A stretch of DNA of 64,000 nt from the NCBI GenBank assembly GCA_040007095.1, contig JBDTVS010000192.1, forward strand, positions 23,716 through 87,715. The letters are read 5' to 3'. The stretch is from JBDTVS01 sp040007095 (GTDB taxonomy: Bacteria > Acidobacteriota > Vicinamibacteria > Vicinamibacterales > CAVVIG01). The translations under genes and the position numbers were made by a program. This document shows, one piece after another, positions 57,861 to 64,000 of this stretch (positions are counted from its first letter, which is position 1; every line of letters starts with the position of its first letter). The notes under the pieces are model-generated. The model was given only the letters and a program-made list of their open reading frames with translations, was not told the origin of the DNA and did no database searches.

Positions 57861-59363
57861 ATGCGAGTGCGAAACATATGCGTGACGGGATCGGCAGTGT
57901 GGCTGGCTGTCCTGGTCCTGCCGATTGCCGCCGGTGCGGCTGACAACGGCGTGCGCCTCCTCGAGGCGACGCGAGACGGCGACCGCACGACGGTGCGCAC
58001 GCTGCTGAAGCAGCGCGCCGACGTGAAGACGGCCGAGGCCGACGGCACGACGGCGCTGCACTGGGCGGTGCGCGCCGACGATCTGGAAACCGCGCAACTG
58101 CTGGTACGTGCCGGCGCCGACGTCAATGCGGCGAACCGCTACGGCGTGACGCCGCTCGTGCTCGCGGCCACCAACGGGAACGCCGCCATCGTCGAGATGC
58201 TTCTGAAGTCGGGTGCGAACGCGAAAAGCGCGCTGCCCGAAGGCGAGACGGTGCTGATGACGGCGGCGCGCACCGGCAACGTGGGAGTCATCAGATGGCT
58301 GGTGTCGTCCGGCGCTGACGTGCGCGCGAAGGAGAACTTTCTCGGCGAGACCGCGCTGATGTGGGCGGCGGCCGACAACCACGCGGATGCGGTGCGGCTG
58401 CTGGTCGAGGTGGGTGCGGATGTCAACGCGCGTTCCGCCCCGTCGGCCATTCCTCGCCTGGACTATCCAAGGATTGGTTTGATACCCGCCGATCTCCCCA
58501 GGGGAAGTTGGACGGCGCTGATGTATGCGTCGCGGCAGGGCGCCCTCGCCGCCGCGCGAGCACTTGCCGAGAGCGGGGCGGATTTGAACGCGACCGATCC
58601 GGCAGGCGCCAGTGCATTGGTGCTGGCGATCATCAACAGTCACTACGACCTTGCCGCCATGCTGATCGAAAAGGGTGCGGACCCCAACCTCGCCGACCAG
58701 GCCGGCATGACGCCGCTCTACGCGGCTGTGGACATGCACACGGAAGGGTGGAGGCAGGGCCGGCCCGTGGTGAAGCCGTCCGGCGATCTCGACAGCGTCG
58801 ACGTCGTGAAGGCGCTCCTCGCGCACGGCGCGAATCCCAACCTGGCGCTGAAGGCGCCCACATTGCAGAGAGTCCACAGCAAGGGCGATGCGGCGCTCGG
58901 CGCCGGGACCACGCCGCTGATGCGAGCGGCGAAGTGGGGGGACGTCGCGGTGATGCAGCTCCTGCTCGACCACGGCGCCGATCCGACACTGCGGCAGAAG
59001 AACCACACGACGGCGTTGATGATTGCGGCCGGTGTCGGCAAGCGCGTCGGCGGCGACGAAGACGATACCCGCGAGCGCGGGACCGAGCGCGACGCGATCG
59101 AGGCGGTCAAGTTGTGCCTGGCGCGTGGCGTCGATGTCAACGCGTTCAACGACAATGGCGACACGGCGTTGCACGGCGCCACCGGCGATGCGCTCATTCG
59201 CTTCCTCGTCGAGAAAGGCGCCAGGGTGGACGCGCAGAACCGCGCAAAGCAGACCCCGCTCGATACCGTGAAGCGCGCGCGCGGCGAACGCTCGAGCGCG
59301 GCGCTCTTCCTGAGTCAGTTGGTGGGCGCCCCCACGGCAGCGCCCGCCCCACAGGGACGTTAG
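57861..59363 (+). CDS. Secreted ankyrin-repeat protein
   Basis: A 500-residue exported protein (signal VWLAVLVLPIAAGAA) made of about ten ankyrin repeats. Typical units are GTTALHWAVRADDLETAQLLVRAGADVNAA, GETALMWAAADNHADAVRLLVEVGADVNAR and NHTTALMIAAGVG. Several repeats contain insertions (IPRLDYPRIGLIPADLPRGS and HTEGWRQGRPVVKPS), which would protrude as loops. It should be a protein-binding scaffold in the periplasm. Ankyrin proteins regularly follow the DUF1592/DUF1552 pair, so it may hold them or their partners together. Confidence 0.92.
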   Translation: MRVRNICVTGSAVWLAVLVLPIAAGAADNGVRLLEATRDGDRTTVRTLLKQRADVKTAEADGTTALHWAVRADDLETAQLLVRAGADVNAANRYGVTPLVLAATNGNAAIVEMLLKSGANAKSALPEGETVLMTAARTGNVGVIRWLVSSGADVRAKENFLGETALMWAAADNHADAVRLLVEVGADVNARSAPSAIPRLDYPRIGLIPADLPRGSWTALMYASRQGALAAARALAESGADLNATDPAGASALVLAIINSHYDLAAMLIEKGADPNLADQAGMTPLYAAVDMHTEGWRQGRPVVKPSGDLDSVDVVKALLAHGANPNLALKAPTLQRVHSKGDAALGAGTTPLMRAAKWGDVAVMQLLLDHGADPTLRQKNHTTALMIAAGVGKRVGGDEDDTRERGTERDAIEAVKLCLARGVDVNAFNDNGDTALHGATGDALIRFLVEKGARVDAQNRAKQTPLDTVKRARGERSSAALFLSQLVGAPTAAPAPQGR

Positions 59364-59401
59364 ACTAGTCCACGGCTTGCCGCTCTGAGCCCGGAGAAAT
59401 G

Positions 59402-60292
59402 ATGGTCGGACGATTGCTGGAACGCTACACAGCGCCGAACCGGAATGTTGTCCACGGTGTGGCTCTTGGAAGGGAGCCGCATAGCGGTCCCGGGCGCAGG
59501 CAGCGTGCGCGGAAGACGGCGGTTCACCTGTTCACGTTGATCTCGGTCGGTGTGCTGAGCGGCGGGTTGTGGCCGGAGACCCTTCATGCACAGGCGCGCG
59601 GGGCTGCAGCGCCAGGCACGTCCGCCCCCGTCGTCGGCGTGTACACGCGCGCCCAGGCGGAGCGGGGCAAGGAACGATTCATCACCAGCTGCGGCAACTG
59701 CCACGGCGTCGACCTGAAGGGCGCGGCCGAACGCGGCCCCGCGCTCGCTGGCGACCCGTTCATGAAGATCTGGCAGGAGCGGACGGCGGGCACGCTCTTC
59801 ACCAAGATCAAATCGGACATGCCGCGGAACCGGCCCGGATCGCTGACAGACGATGTCTACATGGACATCGTGTCCTTCATTTTGCAGACCAACGCCTTCG
59901 CGGAGGGACCGAAGGATCTGAGCGCCGCGGTGCTGGACAGCGTGCCGCTCGCGAAGGGCGACCTGAATGCGCAGAAAGTCGTCCCGAACTTCGCCATGGT
60001 TGCCCTCGTGGGCTGCCTGGCGAAGGGCCCCGACAATACATGGCTGTTGACCAACACCACCGAGCCGATCCAGAGCAAGGACGAGCCGCCCACTCCGGAC
60101 GATCTGAAGCAAGCCGGCGCCCAGCCGCTCGGCTCCAACTCGTTTCAGTTGATCAGCATCGTGCCCTTCAAGCCGGACTCCAATAGCGGTCACAAGATGG
60201 CGGCGAAGGGTCTCCTGTACCGCGCCGCCAACGAGAATCGCCTCGACGTGACGTCGCTCCAGGCCGTCGCCTCGAGTTGCGCCAACCAGTAG
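59402..60292 (+). CDS. Secreted mono-haem cytochrome c
   Basis: A cytochrome of about 296 residues; ATG 59402 has GGAG five nt upstream (ATG 59399 is adjacent). A long basic N-terminus leads to a signal segment (LFTLISVGVLSGGLWPETLHA). The haem site CGNCH (FITSCGNCHGVDL) is followed by RGPALAGDPFM and a distal Met candidate in SDMPRNRPGSL. The C-terminal about 110 residues (VVPNFAMVALVGCLAKGPD) are a separate domain I do not recognise, containing two Cys. It follows the ankyrin gene by 38 nt, so it is part of the same operon and probably carries electrons for it. Confidence 0.88.
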   Translation: MVGRLLERYTAPNRNVVHGVALGREPHSGPGRRQRARKTAVHLFTLISVGVLSGGLWPETLHAQARGAAAPGTSAPVVGVYTRAQAERGKERFITSCGNCHGVDLKGAAERGPALAGDPFMKIWQERTAGTLFTKIKSDMPRNRPGSLTDDVYMDIVSFILQTNAFAEGPKDLSAAVLDSVPLAKGDLNAQKVVPNFAMVALVGCLAKGPDNTWLLTNTTEPIQSKDEPPTPDDLKQAGAQPLGSNSFQLISIVPFKPDSNSGHKMAAKGLLYRAANENRLDVTSLQAVASSCANQ

Positions 60293-60305
60293 TGTCTTCC
60301 CGGCG

Positions 60306-60343
60306 TTCTACCTCGGTGGCACCTCGGTGTGCTCGGTGGTGAA
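60306..60343. repeat. ACCACCGAG-type repeat (reverse orientation)
   Basis: Read on the minus strand it shows TTCACCACCGAGCACACCGA and GGTGCCACCGAGGTAGAAC, a few nt after the cytochrome stop codon. GC-type member of the ACCAC repeat family. Confidence 0.5.
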
Positions 60344-60392
60344 CGTCAACCTCACACACGACGCGGTCTCATGCCATTGGAGGCACCTGATC

Positions 60393-61265
60393 ATGATCCG
60401 ACGCACATTGTTCTTCTCGTTGCTCACACTCTTATCGATTGCGGCCGCGACGCCCGCCTCCGCGCAGCTTCTCGCGGCGAAGGACGGCCCGGTCGTCTAC
60501 GGCCACCACCACATCAACACGGCGAACCTCGATGCGCAGAAGAAGTTCTTTGTCGACGCTCTCGGGGGCAAAGTGGTGAAGATTGGCACGAACCAGCAGG
60601 AGGTCGTCGAGTTTCCCAACGTCCTGGTCTTCTTCCGCGCGATGCAGGCGCCGACCGGCGGCACCGTCGGCTCGACCATGAATCACATCGGCTTCTCGGC
60701 GCCCGACCTGCGGCCGGTCATCGACCGCATCAAGGCGAACGGTTTCAAGATGACCACGCGCGCGGAGCTCCCGGCGACGACCGAGGTGAAGGACGACATC
60801 GCCGTCTTGAACGCGAACGCCTCGATTGCGTTCGCCATGGGGCCGGACGATCTCAAGGTCGAGCTCGTGCAGGTGAAGACCCAGAGCGAGCCAATCAAGC
60901 TGCACCATCTGCACTTCGCGGGTCAGCAGAACGCCGAGATGCAGGCGTGGTACGTGAAGACGTTCGGCGCCAAGGGACGGCCGGCCAATCCGAATGCGAC
61001 CGCCTTCGCGGCCGATTTGCCAGGCGTTGCGCTCAGCTTTGCGGGATCGGCCAGTCCCGTCGTTGGCACGCAGGGGCGCGTCCTCGATCACATCGGGTTC
61101 GAAATCAAGAACCTCGAGGCTTTCACCAAGAAGCTCGAAGCCGACGGCATCAAGCTGGAGCGCCCCTATACGAAAGTGGCTGCGCTCAACATCGCAATCG
61201 CGTTCATCAAGGATCCGTGGGGGACGTACATCGAGATGACGGAAGGACTCGATCAGGTTCCCTAG
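60393..61265 (+). CDS. Secreted VOC-family (glyoxalase fold) protein, two modules
   Basis: A 290-residue exported protein. It starts at ATG 60393 (MIRRTLFFSLLTLLSIAAATP) behind TTGGAGG. Two VOC half-modules are present: HHHINTANLDAQKKFFVDALG with MNHIGFSAPDLRPVIDRI, and LHHLHFAGQQNAEMQAWYVKTFG with LDHIGFEIKNLEAFTKKLEADG and DPWGTYIEMTE. The His and Glu residues (HHH, NHIGF, DHIGF, EMTE) could bind a metal as in ring-cleaving dioxygenases and glyoxalase I. Export is unusual for this fold. It lies in the operon direction of the DUF1592 cluster. Confidence 0.87.
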   Translation: MIRRTLFFSLLTLLSIAAATPASAQLLAAKDGPVVYGHHHINTANLDAQKKFFVDALGGKVVKIGTNQQEVVEFPNVLVFFRAMQAPTGGTVGSTMNHIGFSAPDLRPVIDRIKANGFKMTTRAELPATTEVKDDIAVLNANASIAFAMGPDDLKVELVQVKTQSEPIKLHHLHFAGQQNAEMQAWYVKTFGAKGRPANPNATAFAADLPGVALSFAGSASPVVGTQGRVLDHIGFEIKNLEAFTKKLEADGIKLERPYTKVAALNIAIAFIKDPWGTYIEMTEGLDQVP

Positions 61266-61281
61266 TCAAGCCTGGGGTCTG

Positions 61282-61309
61282 CGTGTGCCCTGTGTCCTCT
61301 GTGGTTCCC
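61282..61309. repeat. ACCACAGAG-type repeat (reverse orientation)
   Basis: Minus strand GGAACCACAGAGGACACAGG and GCACACGC, lying between the convergent VOC and AhpD-like genes. Member of the ACCAC repeat family. Confidence 0.5.
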
Positions 61310-61324
61310 AAATTCGCGTCTATT

Positions 61325-61987
61325 TCATCGGCTTCTGGTCAACGCCGGCAACAGCGGCTGGCGCGTCGGGGGAAGGTGCTGATCGGCGGCGTTCATCATC
61401 ATGCCGGCCATGAAGTAGTCGCCCATCAGCTGCATGATCTCGATCGTGTTCTGCCGACCGAACGCCTGAATCTGCCTGGCCCAGAGCTCGCTGGTGACTT
61501 TGTGCTGGCGGAACAGCGCGCGCAGGAACTCGATCACCACGGCGTCCTTCTCGGCCAGACCCTTCACCTCTCTGTCGTACTTCACGACGTCGATGACCGA
61601 CTGCTCGAGCCCGGCGCGCAGGCCCGCGGGCTCGTGCGCCGACCATTCGTACTGCTGATCGATCTCCCGCGCCGTGATCAGGACTACCAGCTGATACATG
61701 CGCGCACCGAGGCGGCTGGTCTGGCCGGACGGCACGCCAAGAGCCCGGCCCAGGATGCCCGTCCCTTCGGACGCCTTCGGGTTGTAGACTCCGAGGTGCC
61801 CGGGGCCGGGGCCCGGCGTCACGTTGGTTCTCGCCTCCAGCAGTTTTTGACTCTCAGGATCCAGATCGTTCTTCGTAACCGGCGGCATCCGCGAGAGCGT
61901 CACCGGGTTGATGTCGGGGGGCAGCGTCTGGCCCTGCGAGGACACGGAGCACAGGCACGCAGCGACGGCGGCAAAGAATGTTTTCAT
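61325..61987 (-). CDS. Secreted carboxymuconolactone-decarboxylase/AhpD-like protein
   Basis: A 220-residue exported protein from ATG 61987 (MKTFFAAVAACLCSVSSQGQ); a longer frame runs up into repeats and is not coding. The helical core resembles the CMD/AhpD fold: LGARMYQLVVLITAREIDQQYEWSAHEPAGLRAGLE, VVKYDREVKGLAEKDAVVIEFLRALF and MQLMGDYFMAGMMMNAAD. The CxxC of AhpD-type peroxidases is absent; the EWSAHE motif typical of gamma-carboxymuconolactone decarboxylase relatives is present. The substrate is uncertain. The export signal is unusual for this family. It converges with the VOC gene. Confidence 0.83.
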   Translation of the reverse strand: MKTFFAAVAACLCSVSSQGQTLPPDINPVTLSRMPPVTKNDLDPESQKLLEARTNVTPGPGPGHLGVYNPKASEGTGILGRALGVPSGQTSRLGARMYQLVVLITAREIDQQYEWSAHEPAGLRAGLEQSVIDVVKYDREVKGLAEKDAVVIEFLRALFRQHKVTSELWARQIQAFGRQNTIEIMQLMGDYFMAGMMMNAADQHLPPTRQPLLPALTRSR

Positions 61988-62104
61988 GCGCGGGATTCTA
62001 ATGCCGAACGACGCGGGATCACTCAAGGAAATGAGTCGTTCACCGCACGTACTGCGTTTTGACAAGCGTGTCGTCGTGCTTCTCGCAAATACGTCGCGAG
62101 TCTT

Positions 62105-62136
62105 GAACCACAAAGAGCACAAAGAACACAAAGGGC
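62105..62136. repeat. ACCACAAAG-type repeat
   Basis: GAACCACAAAGAGCACAAAG followed by AACACAAAGGGC. AT-type member of the ACCAC repeat family. It lies between the AhpD-like gene and repeat element copy 4. Confidence 0.55.
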
Positions 62137-62171
62137 GGGGGTTTGAGGCGGCCTCTGACCGATAATATGCT

Positions 62172-62253
62172 GGCAGCCGGTGGTGAAAATCCGTCGCCGC
62201 GAGGCGGGATGCATCGCTCGCCGAATGCAGACGGCCTTTTACCACGGGCTGCC
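62172..62253. repeat. MITE-like intergenic element, copy 4 (82 bp, internally deleted)
   Basis: Ends GGCAGCCGGTGGTGAAAATC and the complement of GGCAGCCCGTGGTAAAAGGC match copy 3's ends. Read on the minus strand the interior is CTGCATTCGGCGAGCGATGC and ATCCCGCCTCGCGG, the first part of copy 3's core. The following about 80 bp of copy 3 are missing, as if deleted at a GCGGCG/CGACGG junction. Confidence 0.75.
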
Positions 62254-62364
62254 AGGCATTCATGAGCGGCGAGGCGCCCGCCCGGCAAGGTGCGTTTCGG
62301 GATCTGTCAATGGGTTGACCGGATTGCCGCGCAGGCGTTCGGACCTGATATTGAAAGGCTACCT

Positions 62365-63663
62365 ATGAAGCCGAACGTTGTCCTTCCACTCGGCCTGGCG
62401 CTGGTCGTTGCCACGCTGCTCGGCCAGACGTCCTCGTCGCAGTCGCCTGAACCGCCCGCCGCTCCAAGGCTGGTCGAGGGACAGCCGATCGAAACGCGTC
62501 CGCCGGAGAAAAAGGACAACGCCCCGGCTTTTCCCCAGCAGACCCGCGCACCCTACCGCAAGACACTACCGTTCACCGTTACGACATTGGTCGATAGCCT
62601 GCACGCCCCGTGGAGCCTCGCGTTTCTGCCGGGCGGCAAGATGCTCGTCACGGAACGGCTGCCTGGCACGATCCGGATCCTCGATGGCAGTGGCAAGTTG
62701 TCGGCGCCGCTCAATGGCGTGGCCACCGTCGCAGGCAAGGGTGCCGCCGACATTGGCGTGCTCGACGTCGTTCTCGACCCGGGCTTTGCCGCCAATCATC
62801 GCCTCTACTTCAGCTTCTACGACTACATCGATGGCACCAACAGCAACACCAACGTCGCCCGGGCGCAGCTGGACGAGGCCAAGCACGCCTTGACCGACGT
62901 CACCGTGATTTTCCGGGCGCAGCCGGCGATGCCGTCGAAACGGCTGGGCGGAAAAACCGGCGGGCGGATCGCGTTCGGGCGCGATGGCAACCTGTTCATG
63001 ACCACCGGCGACCGCTCGGATTCCCCCCCATGGGACGTGGCGCAGAAACTGGACAATCACCTCGGCAAGATCATTCACATCACCCCGGACGGCAAGCCGG
63101 CGCCCGACAATCCGTTCCTCCGCACGCCCGGCGCCCTGCCGGAGATCTGGGCGTCGGGTGTCCGCAGTCCCGAAGGCCTGGCGTTCGATCCGCGAACCAA
63201 TCGTCTGTGGCAGATCGACCACGGCCCGCGTGGCGGTGACGAGCTCAACATCATCGAGAAGGGCAAGAACTATGGTTGGCCGGTAATCGTGCACGGCATC
63301 GATTACCCAGGCACCGCAATCGGCACAGGCATGACCCACAAAGACGGGATGGAAGAGCCGATTTACTATTGGGATCCGGTCATCGCACCGTCCGGCCTCG
63401 CCTTCTATACCGGCGATCGGTTTCCGCAGTGGCGCAACAGCGTGTTCGTCGGCGGGCTGCGCGGCGCAATGCTCGACCGGCTGACGATCGAGAACGGTCG
63501 AGTCGTGGCCGAAGAGCCGCTGCTCACCGAGCTGCGCGCCCGCATCCGCGACGTCCGGGTTGGTCCCGACGGCGCGGTGTATGTCTTGACCGACAGCGGC
63601 GCCGCCTCGGTCAGTCCCAACACGCCGCCAACCAGCAAGGTGCTGAAGCTCACGCCGAAGTGA
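62365..63663 (+). CDS. Secreted PQQ-dependent sugar (aldose) dehydrogenase, GSDH family
   Basis: A 432-residue exported quinoprotein from ATG 62365 (MKPNVVLPLGLALVVATLLG). The six-bladed propeller shows typical motifs: LHAPWSLAFLPGGKMLVTERLPGTIRI, DVVLDPGFAANHRLYFSF, KTGGRIAFGRDGNLFMTTGDRSDSP, LGKIIHITPDGKPAPDNPF, RSPEGLAFDPRTNRLWQIDHGPRGGDELN, and YYWDPVIAPSGLAFYTGD. His in DHGPRGGDE and Arg in GGRIAF are the usual catalytic and PQQ-binding residues. It matches YliI-type aldose dehydrogenases. It would oxidise sugars in the periplasm and feed electrons to cytochromes. Confidence 0.94.
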   Translation: MKPNVVLPLGLALVVATLLGQTSSSQSPEPPAAPRLVEGQPIETRPPEKKDNAPAFPQQTRAPYRKTLPFTVTTLVDSLHAPWSLAFLPGGKMLVTERLPGTIRILDGSGKLSAPLNGVATVAGKGAADIGVLDVVLDPGFAANHRLYFSFYDYIDGTNSNTNVARAQLDEAKHALTDVTVIFRAQPAMPSKRLGGKTGGRIAFGRDGNLFMTTGDRSDSPPWDVAQKLDNHLGKIIHITPDGKPAPDNPFLRTPGALPEIWASGVRSPEGLAFDPRTNRLWQIDHGPRGGDELNIIEKGKNYGWPVIVHGIDYPGTAIGTGMTHKDGMEEPIYYWDPVIAPSGLAFYTGDRFPQWRNSVFVGGLRGAMLDRLTIENGRVVAEEPLLTELRARIRDVRVGPDGAVYVLTDSGAASVSPNTPPTSKVLKLTPK

Positions 63664-63691
63664 AACTCAACAGTCAGAACTGCGTCGCGCC

Positions 63692-63942
63692 CTATTCTGC
63701 CGGCCGCACACCTCCCGGGCCGGCAGCGGCCGGAGCGCCCGGCGTCTGGCCAATCGGCTGGCCGCCGACACCGAGCTCTCCTTGAATCGGACGCCGCGGC
63801 CGGACGATTCCCTTCGGCGCATCCTCGGCCAGCTTCCGATCTTCTTCACGCTCGCCGCCGAGTCCCTGGCGTAGAGCGCTGTTTCCTTCGTGACACTCGG
63901 CTCTGGCCTTCGCGTTGAACGTCGTATTTTGTGGCCGGTCTT
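63692..63942 (-). pseudogene. Possible 3' gene fragment
   Basis: A minus-strand frame open from about 63942 to a TAG at 63692 reads FNAKARAECHEGNSALRQGL and a Gly/Pro-rich end. It has no usable start codon; a stop lies just upstream. Codon composition looks protein-like, but I recognise no family. Low confidence. Confidence 0.2.
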
Positions 63943-63959
63943 CAGCCTAAGGACCCGTA

Positions 63960-64000
63960 GATGAATAACGTGCGCATTCTGGCCGCCGATGCATCCCGCC
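63960..64000. repeat. MITE-like intergenic element, copy 6 (cut by window end)
   Basis: TGCGCATTCTGGCCGCCGAT followed by GCATCCCGCC matches the right end of copy 5 read on its minus strand (TGCGCCATGCTGGCCGCCGA then TATCCCGC) and the start of the family core. The rest lies outside the window. Confidence 0.55.

Noticed and set aside
60329..62062. 577-codon plus-strand frame over the VOC and AhpD-like genes
   Set aside because: It overlaps two real genes in other frames and shows no recognisable motif.

Overview
This 64 kb window is high-GC DNA that looks like an environmental Acidobacteriota genome, most likely Vicinamibacteria. That is an inference from gene content, since there is no rRNA or other marker here. 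The signs are six large TonB-dependent outer-membrane receptors with an N-terminal carboxypeptidase-regulatory-like domain (Oar-like), a DUF1592/DUF1588 plus DUF1552 pair, DUF6152, several secreted 'PDGKPDLSG' proteins and abundant secreted c-type cytochromes. Genes lie on both strands in short operons. There are no tRNA, rRNA, CRISPR or phage genes.

Layout. 1-5.6 kb: a receptor cut by the window edge, an odd methyltransferase-like protein with a signal peptide, and a 'PDGKPDLSG' protein. 5.7-12.7 kb: a 1204-aa receptor, a decayed ammonium-transporter tail, a TIR-membrane-repeat protein that lacks a canonical start, and a DUF2062-methyltransferase fusion. 12.8-20.7 kb: an NHL-propeller protein divergent from a cystathionine gamma-synthase/lyase-like enzyme, then DUF6152, a 582-aa exported protein, a small lipoprotein, a glutamyl-endopeptidase-like protease and an NMT1/TAXI-type solute-binding protein. 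20.7-31.9 kb: two receptors, a cytochrome c, an exported beta-rich protein, an ammonium transporter and a truncated methyltransferase gene. 31.9-43.4 kb: a receptor, a quinohemoprotein, a Tat-exported MmgE/PrpD protein, a truncated sensor, an EamA transporter and a three-gene operon (alpha/beta hydrolase plus two 'PDGKPDLSG' proteins). 43.4-53.1 kb: a receptor, a three-gene ABC exporter, a possible very small transcription unit, a triple SnoaL-like protein and a tannase-like hydrolase. 53.8-64 kb: DUF1592/DUF1588, DUF1552, ankyrin, cytochrome c, VOC, AhpD/CMD-like and PQQ sugar-dehydrogenase genes.

How the genes could work together (inference): the receptors would import or sense large substrates. 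Exported hydrolases (tannase-like, alpha/beta hydrolase), quinoproteins and cytochromes would oxidise them outside the cytoplasm. The many small exported proteins of unknown function recur next to these genes and may be parts of the same extracytoplasmic system.

The least expected layer is non-coding. There is a family of short intergenic elements (six traces, four bounded by inverted repeats at both ends), a second family of roughly 9-nt-periodic repeats at about ten gene borders, 3' stubs of two lost receptors, and a compact promoter-smORF-terminator unit at 49.6-49.8 kb.
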